Part shown: piece by piece, positions 33,609 to 43,235 of the stretch
Layout: each line of letters starts with the position of its first letter
Numbering within the stretch: the first letter of the stretch is position 1
DNA from: an uncultured Aquimarina sp.
Lineage (GTDB): Bacteria; Bacteroidota; Bacteroidia; Flavobacteriales; Flavobacteriaceae
Direction: 5' to 3'
Length of the DNA stretch: 64,000 bases
NCBI GenBank assembly: GCA_947502885.1
Contig: CANNBP010000001.1
Span: forward strand, 124,001 to 188,000
Translations under genes and position numbers: made by a program
Notes under the pieces: generated by a model
What the model was told of the DNA's origin: nothing
The model's input: the letters and a program-made list of their open reading frames with translations, nothing else
Databases searched by the model: none

Positions 33609-35567
33609 TTGGAATTACTCAAGGCATATCTCAAAAAAATTCAATTCTTAACACCTATTTTTAAATTTTTTGTTGTTGGATTATCAATAACAACAGTTAG
33701 TAGAGTTATTTTAATGCTACTTTTTTGGGATAGAGTAAGCACTACTCCAAATTTTTGGTATCTCTTTCCAATTGGTATCCGTATGGATATCATCATATTA
33801 ACATATATAGCTGTTTTACCCACCTTGTGTATTGTTTTTTTACCGAATATGGTTTTGAAAAAAATATCAGGACTTATTAGGTACTTTCTTGCAATATGTT
33901 TGTTTTTGCTTTTGTTTATGGAAATTGCCACACCTACTTTTTTATTACAATATGATACGAGGCCGAATAGATTGTTTATAGAGTATTTGTTATATCCAAA
34001 AGAGGTGTCTAATATGCTTATGAAAGGTTTTGGTTTTCAATTGTTTTTAGGGTTGTTGTTTCTTGTAGGAGCCTCAACTTTTCTATTTAAAAGATCAAAA
34101 AAATGGTTTTCTTTAGGAGAAGACCCCTCTTATGTTGTTAAGTTGATTCTTTTTCCTTTGATAGGTTTTTTTATATTTTTTGGTGCAAGGTCATCACTTA
34201 CTTCCATAAGACCAATTAATGCTAGTAATGCCATTTTTTCTAAAGATCAACTTACAAATAGTTTAGCTTTAAGTTCGTTGTACACTGTTTCATTTGCTAT
34301 TTATTCATTAAAAAATGAAGAAGACAGTTCTAAAATGTATGGAAATATGGAAGAGAATGAAGCTTTAAGCAGAACCAAAAAGTATATGACTGCATTACCA
34401 TCTGAGTTTGTCAATAGAGAAATACCGCTTTTGCACACTCAAAAAAGTACACATAAAACCGAAAAACCATATAATTTAGTCATTTTTTTACAAGAAAGTT
34501 TAGGTGCAGAGTATGTAGGGTGTCTAGATGGACTTCCGTTAACACCTAATATTGATTCACTTTCTAAGGAAGGGATGTTATTTACGAATCTTTATTGTAC
34601 AGGAACAAGAAGTGTACGAGGTATAGAAGCTGTTGTGACAGGATTCTTACCTACTCCAAGTAGGAGTGTGGTAAAATTGGGAAAATCTCAAAATGGCTTT
34701 TTTACTTTAGCAGACGTTCTTAAGAAGAAGGGATATGACACGAGTTTTGTATATGGTGGTGGTGCAAATTTTGATAATATGGCTTCTTTTTTTAATGGAA
34801 ACGGATTTAACCGCATCGTAGATGAAGATGATTTTGAAGAAGGAGAGTATAAGTTTAAGGGTGTTTGGGGTGTTTCTGATGAAGATTTGGTTACCAAAGC
34901 AAATAATTTATATAAGTCATATGAAGACAAACCATTTTTTTCATTGATGTTTTCTTCGTCAAATCACACACCTTTTGAATTTCCTGATGGAAGAATAGAA
35001 CTTTATGATAAAGAAAAAAATACAGTAAATAATGCTATTAAATATGCAGACTTTGCAATTGGCAAATTTTTTGAAATGGCAAAAAAGGAAGCATATTATA
35101 AAAATACTGTTTTTGTTGTAATTGCAGACCATAATACACGGACATATGGTAAAAATTTAATACCAGTTCATAAATTTCATATTCCGGCATTTATAATTGC
35201 TCCTGGAATAGAAGCTGGTATAAATTATAATAAATTATGTAGCCAAATAGATATTCCTCCAACATTATTAGATTTAACAGGACAAGATGTAGAAACACCT
35301 ATGCCTGGTCGTAATTTATTTGACCTAGGCAGAGATGTGGCGGGTAGAGCAATGATGCAATTTCACTCAACTAACGCCTTTAGAGTAGATAATCAGTTGA
35401 TTGTATTACAACCAGATAAAGAACCTAAACAGTTTCAAGTTGAAGGAGATGAAAATTTAATAGAAAAACCTCTCGACAAGGAATTGGCAAAAGATGCATT
35501 GAGTCATATAATTACGGCTTCAAGTATGTATAAAAATGGAACATATGCATTACCCAAAGAAAAGTAA
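33609..35567 (+). CDS. LTA synthase-like membrane sulfatase/phosphotransferase
   Basis: The 652-residue product has five N-terminal membrane helices (about 15-215) and a large extracytoplasmic sulfatase-like domain (about 280-600). Key stretches are LVIFLQESLGAEYVG, a likely Thr nucleophile in LYCTGTRSVRGIEAV, VWGVSDEDL, FSSSNHTPFEF and VVIADHNTR. In Gram-positives LtaS transfers glycerol phosphate; Gram-negative Bacteroidota lack teichoic acids, so this member probably decorates glycans or lipids with phosphoglycerol or a similar group (inference). The start is TTG at 33609, placing the first helix at the expected position. It is followed 146 nt later by a sensor kinase on the same strand. 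Confidence 0.88.
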   Translation: MELLKAYLKKIQFLTPIFKFFVVGLSITTVSRVILMLLFWDRVSTTPNFWYLFPIGIRMDIIILTYIAVLPTLCIVFLPNMVLKKISGLIRYFLAICLFLLLFMEIATPTFLLQYDTRPNRLFIEYLLYPKEVSNMLMKGFGFQLFLGLLFLVGASTFLFKRSKKWFSLGEDPSYVVKLILFPLIGFFIFFGARSSLTSIRPINASNAIFSKDQLTNSLALSSLYTVSFAIYSLKNEEDSSKMYGNMEENEALSRTKKYMTALPSEFVNREIPLLHTQKSTHKTEKPYNLVIFLQESLGAEYVGCLDGLPLTPNIDSLSKEGMLFTNLYCTGTRSVRGIEAVVTGFLPTPSRSVVKLGKSQNGFFTLADVLKKKGYDTSFVYGGGANFDNMASFFNGNGFNRIVDEDDFEEGEYKFKGVWGVSDEDLVTKANNLYKSYEDKPFFSLMFSSSNHTPFEFPDGRIELYDKEKNTVNNAIKYADFAIGKFFEMAKKEAYYKNTVFVVIADHNTRTYGKNLIPVHKFHIPAFIIAPGIEAGINYNKLCSQIDIPPTLLDLTGQDVETPMPGRNLFDLGRDVAGRAMMQFHSTNAFRVDNQLIVLQPDKEPKQFQVEGDENLIEKPLDKELAKDALSHIITASSMYKNGTYALPKEK

Positions 35568-35670
35568 ATATATGGGTCAATTTTACCGTATTGATTTTAT
35601 TTTATTCCACAAATGATTGTGTTTTTTTAGTTATAAAATTATCTTAATTTTTTATCATACTTTTGTTAAG

Positions 35671-35678
35671 TATCTTTG
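35671..35678 (+). promoter_or_regulatory. Candidate -7 promoter box (TATCTTTG) of the hybrid kinase gene
   Basis: An exact TAnnTTTG match lies 35 nt before the TTG start. No well-spaced -33 box is evident. Confidence 0.3.
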
Positions 35679-35713
35679 AAGTAAGGAGATAGTGATTCTA
35701 AAGTATAATTATA

Positions 35714-37936
35714 TTGAAGAGTAAGAGACCCTATTATTGTTGTTTAGAACAGCGTTTTTTTAATAAAATAGTAGTTATATGCTGTTTTATTATTTTTATG
35801 CCATTGATTATATATGCTCAGGAAAATAAAAACTTGGCAAAAGATAGTTTAGAAGTACTTATGAATACTTCTTTAAGTCTACTTTTTGACGAAAATAAGA
35901 TAAAAGAATCATTAGAATATACTTTCAAAATGTTAGAGTATGCTAATGAGATAGATGATAATTATTATAAAAGTAAAGCGTACTATATAATGGCTGCAAA
36001 TTATGAATTTGTAATGGATTATGATAGTGCAGAAGAAAAATATAAGGAATCTCTAAAATATGCAGAAAGAAATGGAGACTCTTTATTAATCGCTTATATC
36101 TACAATGGACTCGGTAATATTTCAGAAAGCCTTAATAAAAATAAGGAGGAAAGTATTGCTTATTATAATAAATCTATAGCGTTAGGTTCTAATTTTAAAA
36201 AATATAACCAACATCCCGCAACGATTAATTTGGCATGGTCATATTTAGATTTAAATAAATTCGATAAAGCCTATCCATACCTTTTAAAGACAGAAGAATT
36301 ACTTAAGGCTAAAAATAAAAGTGATGTAAATGCCAATTGTGAAATTAAATATTTGAAAGCGAGATATTTTTTGGGTAAAAAAAATGTCGAAAAAGCGCAG
36401 ATTCACTTCTCTGAAGCATTATTTATTGCCGAAAAAAATCATTTACCTCATTTATCCTTAGTTATACATGAAAGAAGAGCTAAGTTATATGATAGTTTGG
36501 GTGATTTTAAAAATGCTTACAGAGATATTCTTGCTGTGCAGGAAATTAATAAAGAATTAAAGTCAGATTTGATAGAGGTTACAAAAATGAATTTTATTGT
36601 CGACGGTTATAAAAAAGAGCTTGAAGACATTAAAAAAGAGAATGAATATCAAGCAGTTCTTGCTAAAAACAGTAAAATTATAAATCTCATATCATGCATA
36701 GGTTTTTTAGGTATGTTGGGAGCATTTATTTTCCTATACTACATTTTTCGAGCCAATAAAAAACTTAACGCTGACCTAAAAGAGAAAAACGAAGAACTAT
36801 TATTATCAAAATCTAAGGCAGAAAAACTTACAGAAGTTAAATCTCAATTTATATCTACAGTGAGTCATGAATTGAGGACTCCTCTATATGGAGTTGTAGG
36901 GATTACAACCCTGTTGCTAGAAGAGAAAGATATTTCAACGAAACATCAAAAGCTATTAAATTCGTTAAAGTTTTCGGGTGATTATCTTTTAGATTTGATA
37001 AATAAGGTGCTTAAAATAAGTAAGATAGAATCTAAAAATGAAAAGCTAACGAAGACTCCAACAAACCTTCGGAAACTTTCTGAAAATCTTTTGCATTCTT
37101 TTGAATATCAAGCAAAAAATAAGAATAATGAACTGATCTTACAGATACCTGATGAATTACCAGATATGTTAGATGTCGATTCATTAAAGGTCTCTGAAGT
37201 TTTAATAAATCTTATAGGAAACTCCTCAAAGTTTACCGAAAATGGAAAGATTTGGCTCAGGATTAAAATTATCTCAATAGAAAAAGAGCATGTAACGATT
37301 AGATATGAGGTAGAAGATGATGGGGTGGGTATTCCTGAGGATAAAAAAGAGTTTGTTTTTGAAAAATTTTCTCAAATAGGAAGAGAAATAAACAAATCGG
37401 AAGGAACTGGTTTAGGGTTGTCAATTGTAAAAAATCTATTAGAAATGATGGATAGTGATATCTACTTAGATAACAAAGACGGTAGGGGGGCAAGATTTTA
37501 TTTTGATTTAAGGTTGGATATAATTAACGAAAGAGAAGAGGAAGAAATACTTCATAAAAATAATACAGTAAATAATACGTATAAAAAGATTCTTGTAGCT
37601 GAAGATAATAAAATTAACCAAATTGTAACCAAGAACTTATTGAATTTAATAGGGTATGATTGTGTTATAGTCGAAAATGGATTTAATGCATTACAAATGG
37701 TTAAAAAAGAGGACTTTGACCTTATCTTGATGGATCTTAATATGCCATATCTAGACGGAGTTGAGGCCACGAGACGAATTAGAGAATTTGAACAAAATAT
37801 TCCTATAATAGCATTAACAGCTTCAGAATTGAGTGAGGTAAATGATGAATGTATGGAAGTTGGAATGAATGATATTATAAATAAACCATTAAACAAAAAC
37901 GATCTAAAGACAATAATTATTAAGCATTTGACATAG
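35714..37936 (+). CDS. Hybrid sensor histidine kinase with TPR sensor region
   Basis: The 740-residue protein has a signal-anchor (about 18-35), a periplasmic TPR array (about 40-300), a membrane helix (322-345), a coiled-coil linker, HisKA with His385 in STVSHELRTPLYG, HATPase_c with N box (INLIGNSSKF, 498-507), G1 DDGVGIP (535-541) and G2 GTGLGLSI (564-571), and a C-terminal receiver whose phosphoacceptor is Asp674 in LILMDLNMP. TPR hybrid kinases are common in Bacteroidota and likely sense protein partners. No DNA-binding output domain is fused, and no response regulator gene lies next to it, so the output is unknown. The start is TTG at 35714, chosen to keep the signal-anchor. Confidence 0.92.
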   Translation: MKSKRPYYCCLEQRFFNKIVVICCFIIFMPLIIYAQENKNLAKDSLEVLMNTSLSLLFDENKIKESLEYTFKMLEYANEIDDNYYKSKAYYIMAANYEFVMDYDSAEEKYKESLKYAERNGDSLLIAYIYNGLGNISESLNKNKEESIAYYNKSIALGSNFKKYNQHPATINLAWSYLDLNKFDKAYPYLLKTEELLKAKNKSDVNANCEIKYLKARYFLGKKNVEKAQIHFSEALFIAEKNHLPHLSLVIHERRAKLYDSLGDFKNAYRDILAVQEINKELKSDLIEVTKMNFIVDGYKKELEDIKKENEYQAVLAKNSKIINLISCIGFLGMLGAFIFLYYIFRANKKLNADLKEKNEELLLSKSKAEKLTEVKSQFISTVSHELRTPLYGVVGITTLLLEEKDISTKHQKLLNSLKFSGDYLLDLINKVLKISKIESKNEKLTKTPTNLRKLSENLLHSFEYQAKNKNNELILQIPDELPDMLDVDSLKVSEVLINLIGNSSKFTENGKIWLRIKIISIEKEHVTIRYEVEDDGVGIPEDKKEFVFEKFSQIGREINKSEGTGLGLSIVKNLLEMMDSDIYLDNKDGRGARFYFDLRLDIINEREEEEILHKNNTVNNTYKKILVAEDNKINQIVTKNLLNLIGYDCVIVENGFNALQMVKKEDFDLILMDLNMPYLDGVEATRRIREFEQNIPIIALTASELSEVNDECMEVGMNDIINKPLNKNDLKTIIIKHLT

Positions 37937-38160
37937 AATATTAATTGTGATCATAATCAAATATTTCTAGACTAATTTAATTGTAGATACTTTTAGTTTG
38001 AATGTAATTAAGGGTTAGGAATAATAAGACTTCACTATTTTAAGTTATAAAAAGTACTTAAAAGGGATGTAAAGTATATTCAAAATGTATATTTTGCGTC
38101 ATTAAAATTGAAACATTATAAACTTTTTTTAGTTTAATAATAAATAGTTAATAAGATATA

Positions 38161-40038
38161 ATGAAAAAAACATTAGCAAAAATTTCTATTGGTTTAGTAC
38201 TGGTAGGTTGTGGTACGAAGGCACCGATTAATGATTTAGCAACTACTTTACCTATAGCTACCTCTATAGACTTAACAAAAACGGAGAACGATAAAGTGCC
38301 TGTGATTATTAATCCTGGGCGGTTTGTAAAAGATACTGTAACCTATTATTTGCCCAAAGTAGTACAAGGGACATATGCAGTTAGTGATTTTGGAAAGTTT
38401 GTAGATAATTTTAAAGCTGTTGATTATGATGGTAATGAGCTTAAATTTGAAAAGAAAGATGCTAATTCATGGATTCTTATAAATGCAAAACAAGTTGATA
38501 AAATAACTTATTTAGTTAACGATACTTTTGATATAGAAAATACAGATATTGGAACTCCTTTTTCACCTTCGGGGACCAATATAGAAGATAAAAATTATGT
38601 TCTTAATTTACATGGTTTTATAGGGTATTTTGATGTTTTGAAAAATAATCAATATACGTTAGATGTAACTGCTCCAAATGCAATGAAAAGAACTTCGGCA
38701 TTACCAAAAAGTGAATCTATAGTTAGTCAAGATGGTTTAAATACTACAGATAAATATTTTGCAACACGGTATTTTGAAATTACGGATAACCCAATGATGT
38801 ATGGGGATCTAGATGTTGAAGAATTTATGGTTGGAGATATTAAAATCGTTTTGAGTGTGTACTCTCCAAATAAAGTACATACTGCCGCTAAGATAAAGGA
38901 AACAGTATTTAAAATGATGAAGGGACAAAAAGCCTATTTAGGAGATATTAATAGCACCCCTCGTTATGATGTTTATTTGTATTTAGCATCTGGAGAAGAA
39001 AAAGCTCCTACAGGGTTTGGAGCATTAGAGCATCACACATCGACTGTAGTTGTATTGCCAGAACAAATGCCTGATGAAGCATTAGCATCTTCTATGATAG
39101 ATGTAGTATCGCATGAGTTTTTTCATATTGTAACACCACTTAGTGTTCATTCAGAAGACGTACATTATTTTGACTATAATGAACCTACTTTTTCAAAACA
39201 TTTATGGATGTATGAAGGAGTAACCGAGTATTTTGCAACATTATTTCAAATTCATCAAGATTTGGTTGATGAAAAAGCATTTTTTGATAAGATAATGGGG
39301 AAAATTAGAGGTTCTGCAAGCTTTGATGATAAAATGAGTTTTACAGTAATGAGTGAGAATATCTTAGAGCAACCTTATGCTTCTAATTATATTAACGTAT
39401 ATGAAAAAGGCGCATTGATTGGAATGTGTATTGATATTTTAATGAGAGAAGAAAGTAAAGGAAGTAGAGGTATATTATCATTGATGAAAGAACTATCTCT
39501 AAAATATGGAAAAAACAAACCATTTAAAGATGATAAAATTATAGAGGAAATTACTGAAATGACATATCCATCTATAGGAAAATTTTTAAAAACACATGTT
39601 GAAGGAAATACACCAATAGCATATCAAGATTTTTTTAAAAAAGTAGGTCTTTCTATAGTTTCAGAAAAAGTGCAAACTAATTATATTCAAAATTCTGGAG
39701 CAATGATTATAGCTGGTGATCAAGAAAAAGGAACCATATTTTTTAATGATCTAGTTTTAGCAAATAGCTTTTGGGCAGATAATGGAGTTAAACCTAATGA
39801 TGATATTGTTGAAGTAAATGGAAGAAAGTTAACCATACAAAGCGCGAATGATATTTTGGGTTCAACTTTTCAATGGAAAGATGGGGATGACCTTGAAGTT
39901 AAGTTAAATAGAGCAGGAGAAGAGGTCATAATTAAAACGAAAATTAAAAAGTCTTATACCCAAGCCAAAGTAATTATGGTAGATAAGAATGCGACAAGAG
40001 ATCAAAATGAGCTTAGAAATGCATGGTTAAAAGGATAG
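38161..40038 (+). CDS. M61-family peptidase lipoprotein with PDZ domain
   Basis: The 625-residue product has a lipoprotein signal (SIGLVLVGC, Cys about 17) and the M61 (glycyl aminopeptidase) fold. An N-terminal beta domain (about 35-230) is followed by a thermolysin-like catalytic domain with HEFFH (318-322) and the third ligand Glu352 in LWMYEGVTEYFA. A C-terminal PDZ domain (about 520-600) has NGVKPNDDIVEVNGRKL. It is a zinc aminopeptidase-type enzyme at the outer or inner membrane facing the periplasm or surface. The preceding gap of 224 nt separates it from the hybrid kinase, so shared transcription is uncertain. A terminator follows. Confidence 0.92.
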   Translation: MKKTLAKISIGLVLVGCGTKAPINDLATTLPIATSIDLTKTENDKVPVIINPGRFVKDTVTYYLPKVVQGTYAVSDFGKFVDNFKAVDYDGNELKFEKKDANSWILINAKQVDKITYLVNDTFDIENTDIGTPFSPSGTNIEDKNYVLNLHGFIGYFDVLKNNQYTLDVTAPNAMKRTSALPKSESIVSQDGLNTTDKYFATRYFEITDNPMMYGDLDVEEFMVGDIKIVLSVYSPNKVHTAAKIKETVFKMMKGQKAYLGDINSTPRYDVYLYLASGEEKAPTGFGALEHHTSTVVVLPEQMPDEALASSMIDVVSHEFFHIVTPLSVHSEDVHYFDYNEPTFSKHLWMYEGVTEYFATLFQIHQDLVDEKAFFDKIMGKIRGSASFDDKMSFTVMSENILEQPYASNYINVYEKGALIGMCIDILMREESKGSRGILSLMKELSLKYGKNKPFKDDKIIEEITEMTYPSIGKFLKTHVEGNTPIAYQDFFKKVGLSIVSEKVQTNYIQNSGAMIIAGDQEKGTIFFNDLVLANSFWADNGVKPNDDIVEVNGRKLTIQSANDILGSTFQWKDGDDLEVKLNRAGEEVIIKTKIKKSYTQAKVIMVDKNATRDQNELRNAWLKG

Positions 40039-40078
40039 TATATTTTACTTAGTATGTAAATTTTAAGAAAAAATAAAG

Positions 40079-40099
40079 GAGGGTGCTTTTAACACCCTC
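40079..40099. terminator. Bidirectional terminator between M61 and M43 peptidase genes
   Basis: GAGGGTG (40079-40085) pairs with CACCCTC (40093-40099) around a 7-nt loop. A-rich sequence precedes and T-rich sequence follows, extending the stem weakly. It serves the convergent M61 and M43 genes. Confidence 0.85.
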
Positions 40100-40108
40100 T
40101 TTTATTTT

Positions 40109-41494
40109 TTATCTTTTTATTATCATTTTTTTTGTTAGTATTTTTCCATTGTTTAGTACCATTTTTATATAATACAAGCCTTCGGATAGATTGTTAATAT
40201 TTAAAGTTGTTTTGGATTGCATAGATCGTGTCATCTTTACCAAGCCATATAAATCATATATATAAATAGTACAATCAGAACCAGTATCATGTTGTATGGT
40301 TATAAAATCTTTTGTGGGATTTGGATATGTACTAAAATCTAATTTTACAACAGTAGAACTCAAGTTACTCTTATTAGATGAAATAGGAGTATCTACAATT
40401 GTAGATGATGCAAAATTATTAGATATACAAGCTTCTATTTTTGCAGTAAAATTAGAGTTGTTAACTGCTCTAAAGCCAGTTTTTAATCTTATTTCATTTC
40501 CAGCACTATATACAGCTGTTGCGTTTGATTGAATTATATTTGTAGCTGTAATGATTTGTTGAGCCTTTTGAATATCTGTATCACCTGATGAAACGTTTTG
40601 AGTGATATTTAATGATGTAGGACAACCATTATCACAATTTACTGTTGCATTGATAAGATGTGGTAAAGTTGCAATAGCATTTCTTATTCGTTGTCCTTGT
40701 CCATTAGAGAAATAACTCATACAGTCAGGATGAGAATACGCCATGATCATCGCCTCATCTGGATTGTAATTTTGCCCATTAGCATCTGTTCCACTACCTG
40801 TCCAACTACATGCTGGGTGATTAACATTAAACTGTATATGAGGGTCGGCAGGAGTATCAGCGACATAATCTCCACAGGTAGCAGCATTCGAACCATTAAC
40901 TAATTCTGAACATTGACTAGGGTCACCCCCTTCATTAAAAGTACCGTGGTGTGTATGCCATAAGAAAAGAACGTGCCCCATTTCATGAGATATCACATGT
41001 GATTTCACCAACGAACCAAAAGGAGATTTCCAATAACTTCCAGATACCCAAAATTCTGAAGAACCCCCAACACCATTTGCTCTTCCTCCTGCATTTGCTG
41101 TATCGTCAAATAAATATATATCAATTCCATCAGAATGATTATTAACAGAGTATATTCCGGTACTAGGAGTGCTATAGTACGAACCATTATTGATGTAGTC
41201 TATTGTGCCATCCCATACAAAGTTTACTCCATGTGGATTAAAGTCGTTGTCAAGGTAATCTAGTGCCTGATTTACTTCTGTAATAGATTGTCCTCCTGTT
41301 CCGTTACTACGCCTAATTACATGTACATATATTTTTAGACAATATGAATTTGCTACACTTGATCTGCCAAGAGTAGAAGCGTATAAATCCATATTAGGAG
41401 ATTCTGGAGGTGTAAAACAAAATGTTTGGGCTTTTGTTGTTAAACCAATAAAAGCTATTAAAAAGCTAATAATGTATCTTAATTTTTTCTTCAT
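40109..41494 (-). CDS. Secreted M43-like (pappalysin-type) metalloprotease with type IX sorting domain
   Basis: The 461-residue product has a signal peptide (about 1-22), a metzincin catalytic domain and a C-terminal sorting tail. The zinc motif is HEMGHVLFLWH (170-180), with ligands His170, His174 and His180 and base Glu171. The Gly that normally follows the second His by three positions (HExxHxxGxxH) is Phe177 here. A likely Met-turn follows as PDCMSYFS (Met259). Residues about 385-461 carry the sorting domain (FSTYPNPTKDFITI, LNINNLSEGLYYIKM), so it should leave by the type IX system. The region between (285-380) reads like an adhesive beta segment. Substrate is unknown. The Phe substitution raises the question of altered fold or activity. 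Confidence 0.88.
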   Translation of the reverse strand: MKKKLRYIISFLIAFIGLTTKAQTFCFTPPESPNMDLYASTLGRSSVANSYCLKIYVHVIRRSNGTGGQSITEVNQALDYLDNDFNPHGVNFVWDGTIDYINNGSYYSTPSTGIYSVNNHSDGIDIYLFDDTANAGGRANGVGGSSEFWVSGSYWKSPFGSLVKSHVISHEMGHVLFLWHTHHGTFNEGGDPSQCSELVNGSNAATCGDYVADTPADPHIQFNVNHPACSWTGSGTDANGQNYNPDEAMIMAYSHPDCMSYFSNGQGQRIRNAIATLPHLINATVNCDNGCPTSLNITQNVSSGDTDIQKAQQIITATNIIQSNATAVYSAGNEIRLKTGFRAVNNSNFTAKIEACISNNFASSTIVDTPISSNKSNLSSTVVKLDFSTYPNPTKDFITIQHDTGSDCTIYIYDLYGLVKMTRSMQSKTTLNINNLSEGLYYIKMVLNNGKILTKKMIIKR

Positions 41495-41591
41495 GTTTCT
41501 GTGATTAAAAATTTAATATTTTTCATAAGTAACAATACTATTTACTAGCATATTAGCTGCATGAAATAGTAGCATCTCATTTAACACATTA

Positions 41592-42590
41592 TTAGTTTTT
41601 TGTAGCAAGTTTTTCTTCTAAAACAGTAAGTCTTTCAGAAATATAAGTAAGGGCATCATTCTCTTTTTTAAGCGTTTTTATTTCCTTATTTTGATTGATA
41701 ATATATAAGGTCAATTCTTCTATTTTTTGAAGTAATTTTGAATTCATTTTGCCAATACTAATTCCGTTGGTTATTACTTCTTTCTCGTTAGGGATATTGG
41801 CTAGGTGGCCATATTCATTAATATGTTTTTCTACCTCTTCTAATGTAGGGAGGTGGTACTCTTTTTTAAAAACAAAATCTGCCCAAACATTTGTTTTTAC
41901 AATAACTTCTTTGGCTTTAACTTTTCCGTCTACAGCAAGATTTCCACCAGATACGCCTAGTGTATTGTTGTCTCTTAAGATTAAACGCATATCATAATCA
42001 GTTGTGGCATCATTAGAAAAATCAAAATAAGGTACTCCGGTACCTCTAAGTTCTATAGATGCGCCTTGATCTGTATTTAATATTGCACCAGTAGATCCCC
42101 ATCTCAATCTATTTGTTAATCCTAAGTCACCTCCAGTCACTTGAAGTAAATTATTATTTCTTAGAATTAGGCGCATATCATAATCAGTTGTAGCATCATT
42201 AGAAAAATCAAAATAGGGTACACCAGTACCTCTAAGTTCTATAGAAGCACCTTGATCTGTATTTAATATTGCTCCAGTAGCTCCCCATTTTAATCGGTTG
42301 GTTAATGCTAGGTCCCCTCCTGTAACTTGTAATAGGTTGTTGTTTCTTAGAATTAAACGCATATCAAAATCAGTTGTAGCGTCATTAGAAAAGTCAAAAT
42401 AAGGTACACCAGTACCTCTAAGTTCTATAGATGCCCCTTGATCTGTATTTAAAACAGCACCAGTGGCTCCCCATTTGACTCTTTTGGTTACTGTAAGGTT
42501 TCCGTTAACTGTTTCATCTTGAGCTTTTAATGTTGATAAAGATCCAATTGATAAAATAATTGTTAATACTGTTGTTACTACTTTTTTCAT
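41592..42590 (-). CDS. Secreted fibre-like protein with three identical-type 62-residue repeats
   Basis: The 332-residue product has a signal peptide (about 1-23), then three tandem 62-residue repeats (37-98, 99-160, 161-222). Repeats 1 and 2 differ at only four positions, with shared motifs LNTDQGASIELRGTGVPYFD and DMRLILRNNN. A C-terminal part (about 222-332) has WADFVFKKEYHLPTLEEVEKH, the HLANIP motif and a coiled coil (KLLQKIEELTLYIINQNKEI). That tail is common in Bacteroidota and resembles tail-fibre proteins and peptidase S74-type ends. The protein is probably an elongated trimer at the surface, which is inference. It stands alone next to a long gap before parE. Confidence 0.8.
   Translation of the reverse strand: MKKVVTTVLTIILSIGSLSTLKAQDETVNGNLTVTKRVKWGATGAVLNTDQGASIELRGTGVPYFDFSNDATTDFDMRLILRNNNLLQVTGGDLALTNRLKWGATGAILNTDQGASIELRGTGVPYFDFSNDATTDYDMRLILRNNNLLQVTGGDLGLTNRLRWGSTGAILNTDQGASIELRGTGVPYFDFSNDATTDYDMRLILRDNNTLGVSGGNLAVDGKVKAKEVIVKTNVWADFVFKKEYHLPTLEEVEKHINEYGHLANIPNEKEVITNGISIGKMNSKLLQKIEELTLYIINQNKEIKTLKKENDALTYISERLTVLEEKLATKN
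41925..42482 (-). repeat. Three tandem 186-bp repeats inside the fibre-like gene
   Basis: The landmark CCCCAT recurs at 42097, 42283 and 42469, a period of exactly 186 bp. The units are nearly identical in protein and similar in DNA. The repeat boundary at 41925 is approximate, because the third unit diverges near its end. Confidence 0.85.
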
Positions 42591-43235
42591 GTTTAGTGGT
42601 TTTAAGGTTAGTTATTTAATTTTTAAAAGGTTAGAGAATTTATGACAAAGAATATTGTCAGATATTTGTACTAGATGTTAATACAAATATCTATATATGT
42701 ATAGTACACCAAGTATTGACATACTGGCTTAGTGACTATAATAAATACCTAAAAAAAGATGTGTAGGAATTAGTTAAAAAATGTCTTAGGAAGTTCCTAA
42801 TATATTTTAAGAAAATTATATCTGGATGTCCTAATTTTTGTCGAATGGTAGAAAGTAGTTGTGTTTTTCATTATTAGATATTTAAGTTGGTTGATTCCTC
42901 AATTAGTGTTAATACAAATATTCTATAATATTTATAGAAAACTTATAGATAAAACGTTAAATATTCTGTAATTAACTTCTGGTTATCAGGTGTTTATGTT
43001 TTTAAAGTAATTTGTGTATGGATAATCTTCAAGTACAAGTTCAGGTGTGTTAAAATATGCTTTCTCTTAATTAACACTTAAAAAAAGATGAGATAAGGAC
43101 TATGTTTGTTGTTTAAATATTTGAATATCAATTAATCAACAAAAACAATTGTAGATTTGTTAATTACTTTGTTAATACCCTATTTCAATTTTGTACTCGA
43201 AAGCTTATATTAGCAAGCATTCTACCCGAGATTTT
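42591..43235. other. Long AT-rich non-coding region upstream of parE
   Basis: About 645 bases precede the preferred parE start. No convincing gene is seen. Two copies of TTAATACAAATAT occur near 42678 and 42909. A TAGATTTG box (43152-43159) matches the -7 consensus, but no correctly spaced -33 box was found. This region is long for the density of the rest of the window. Confidence 0.45.

Noticed and set aside
41592..42590. Prophage tail region
   Set aside because: The fibre-like tail resembles phage proteins, but no terminase, capsid, portal or integrase gene is present. The same tail is common in ordinary Bacteroidota secreted proteins.
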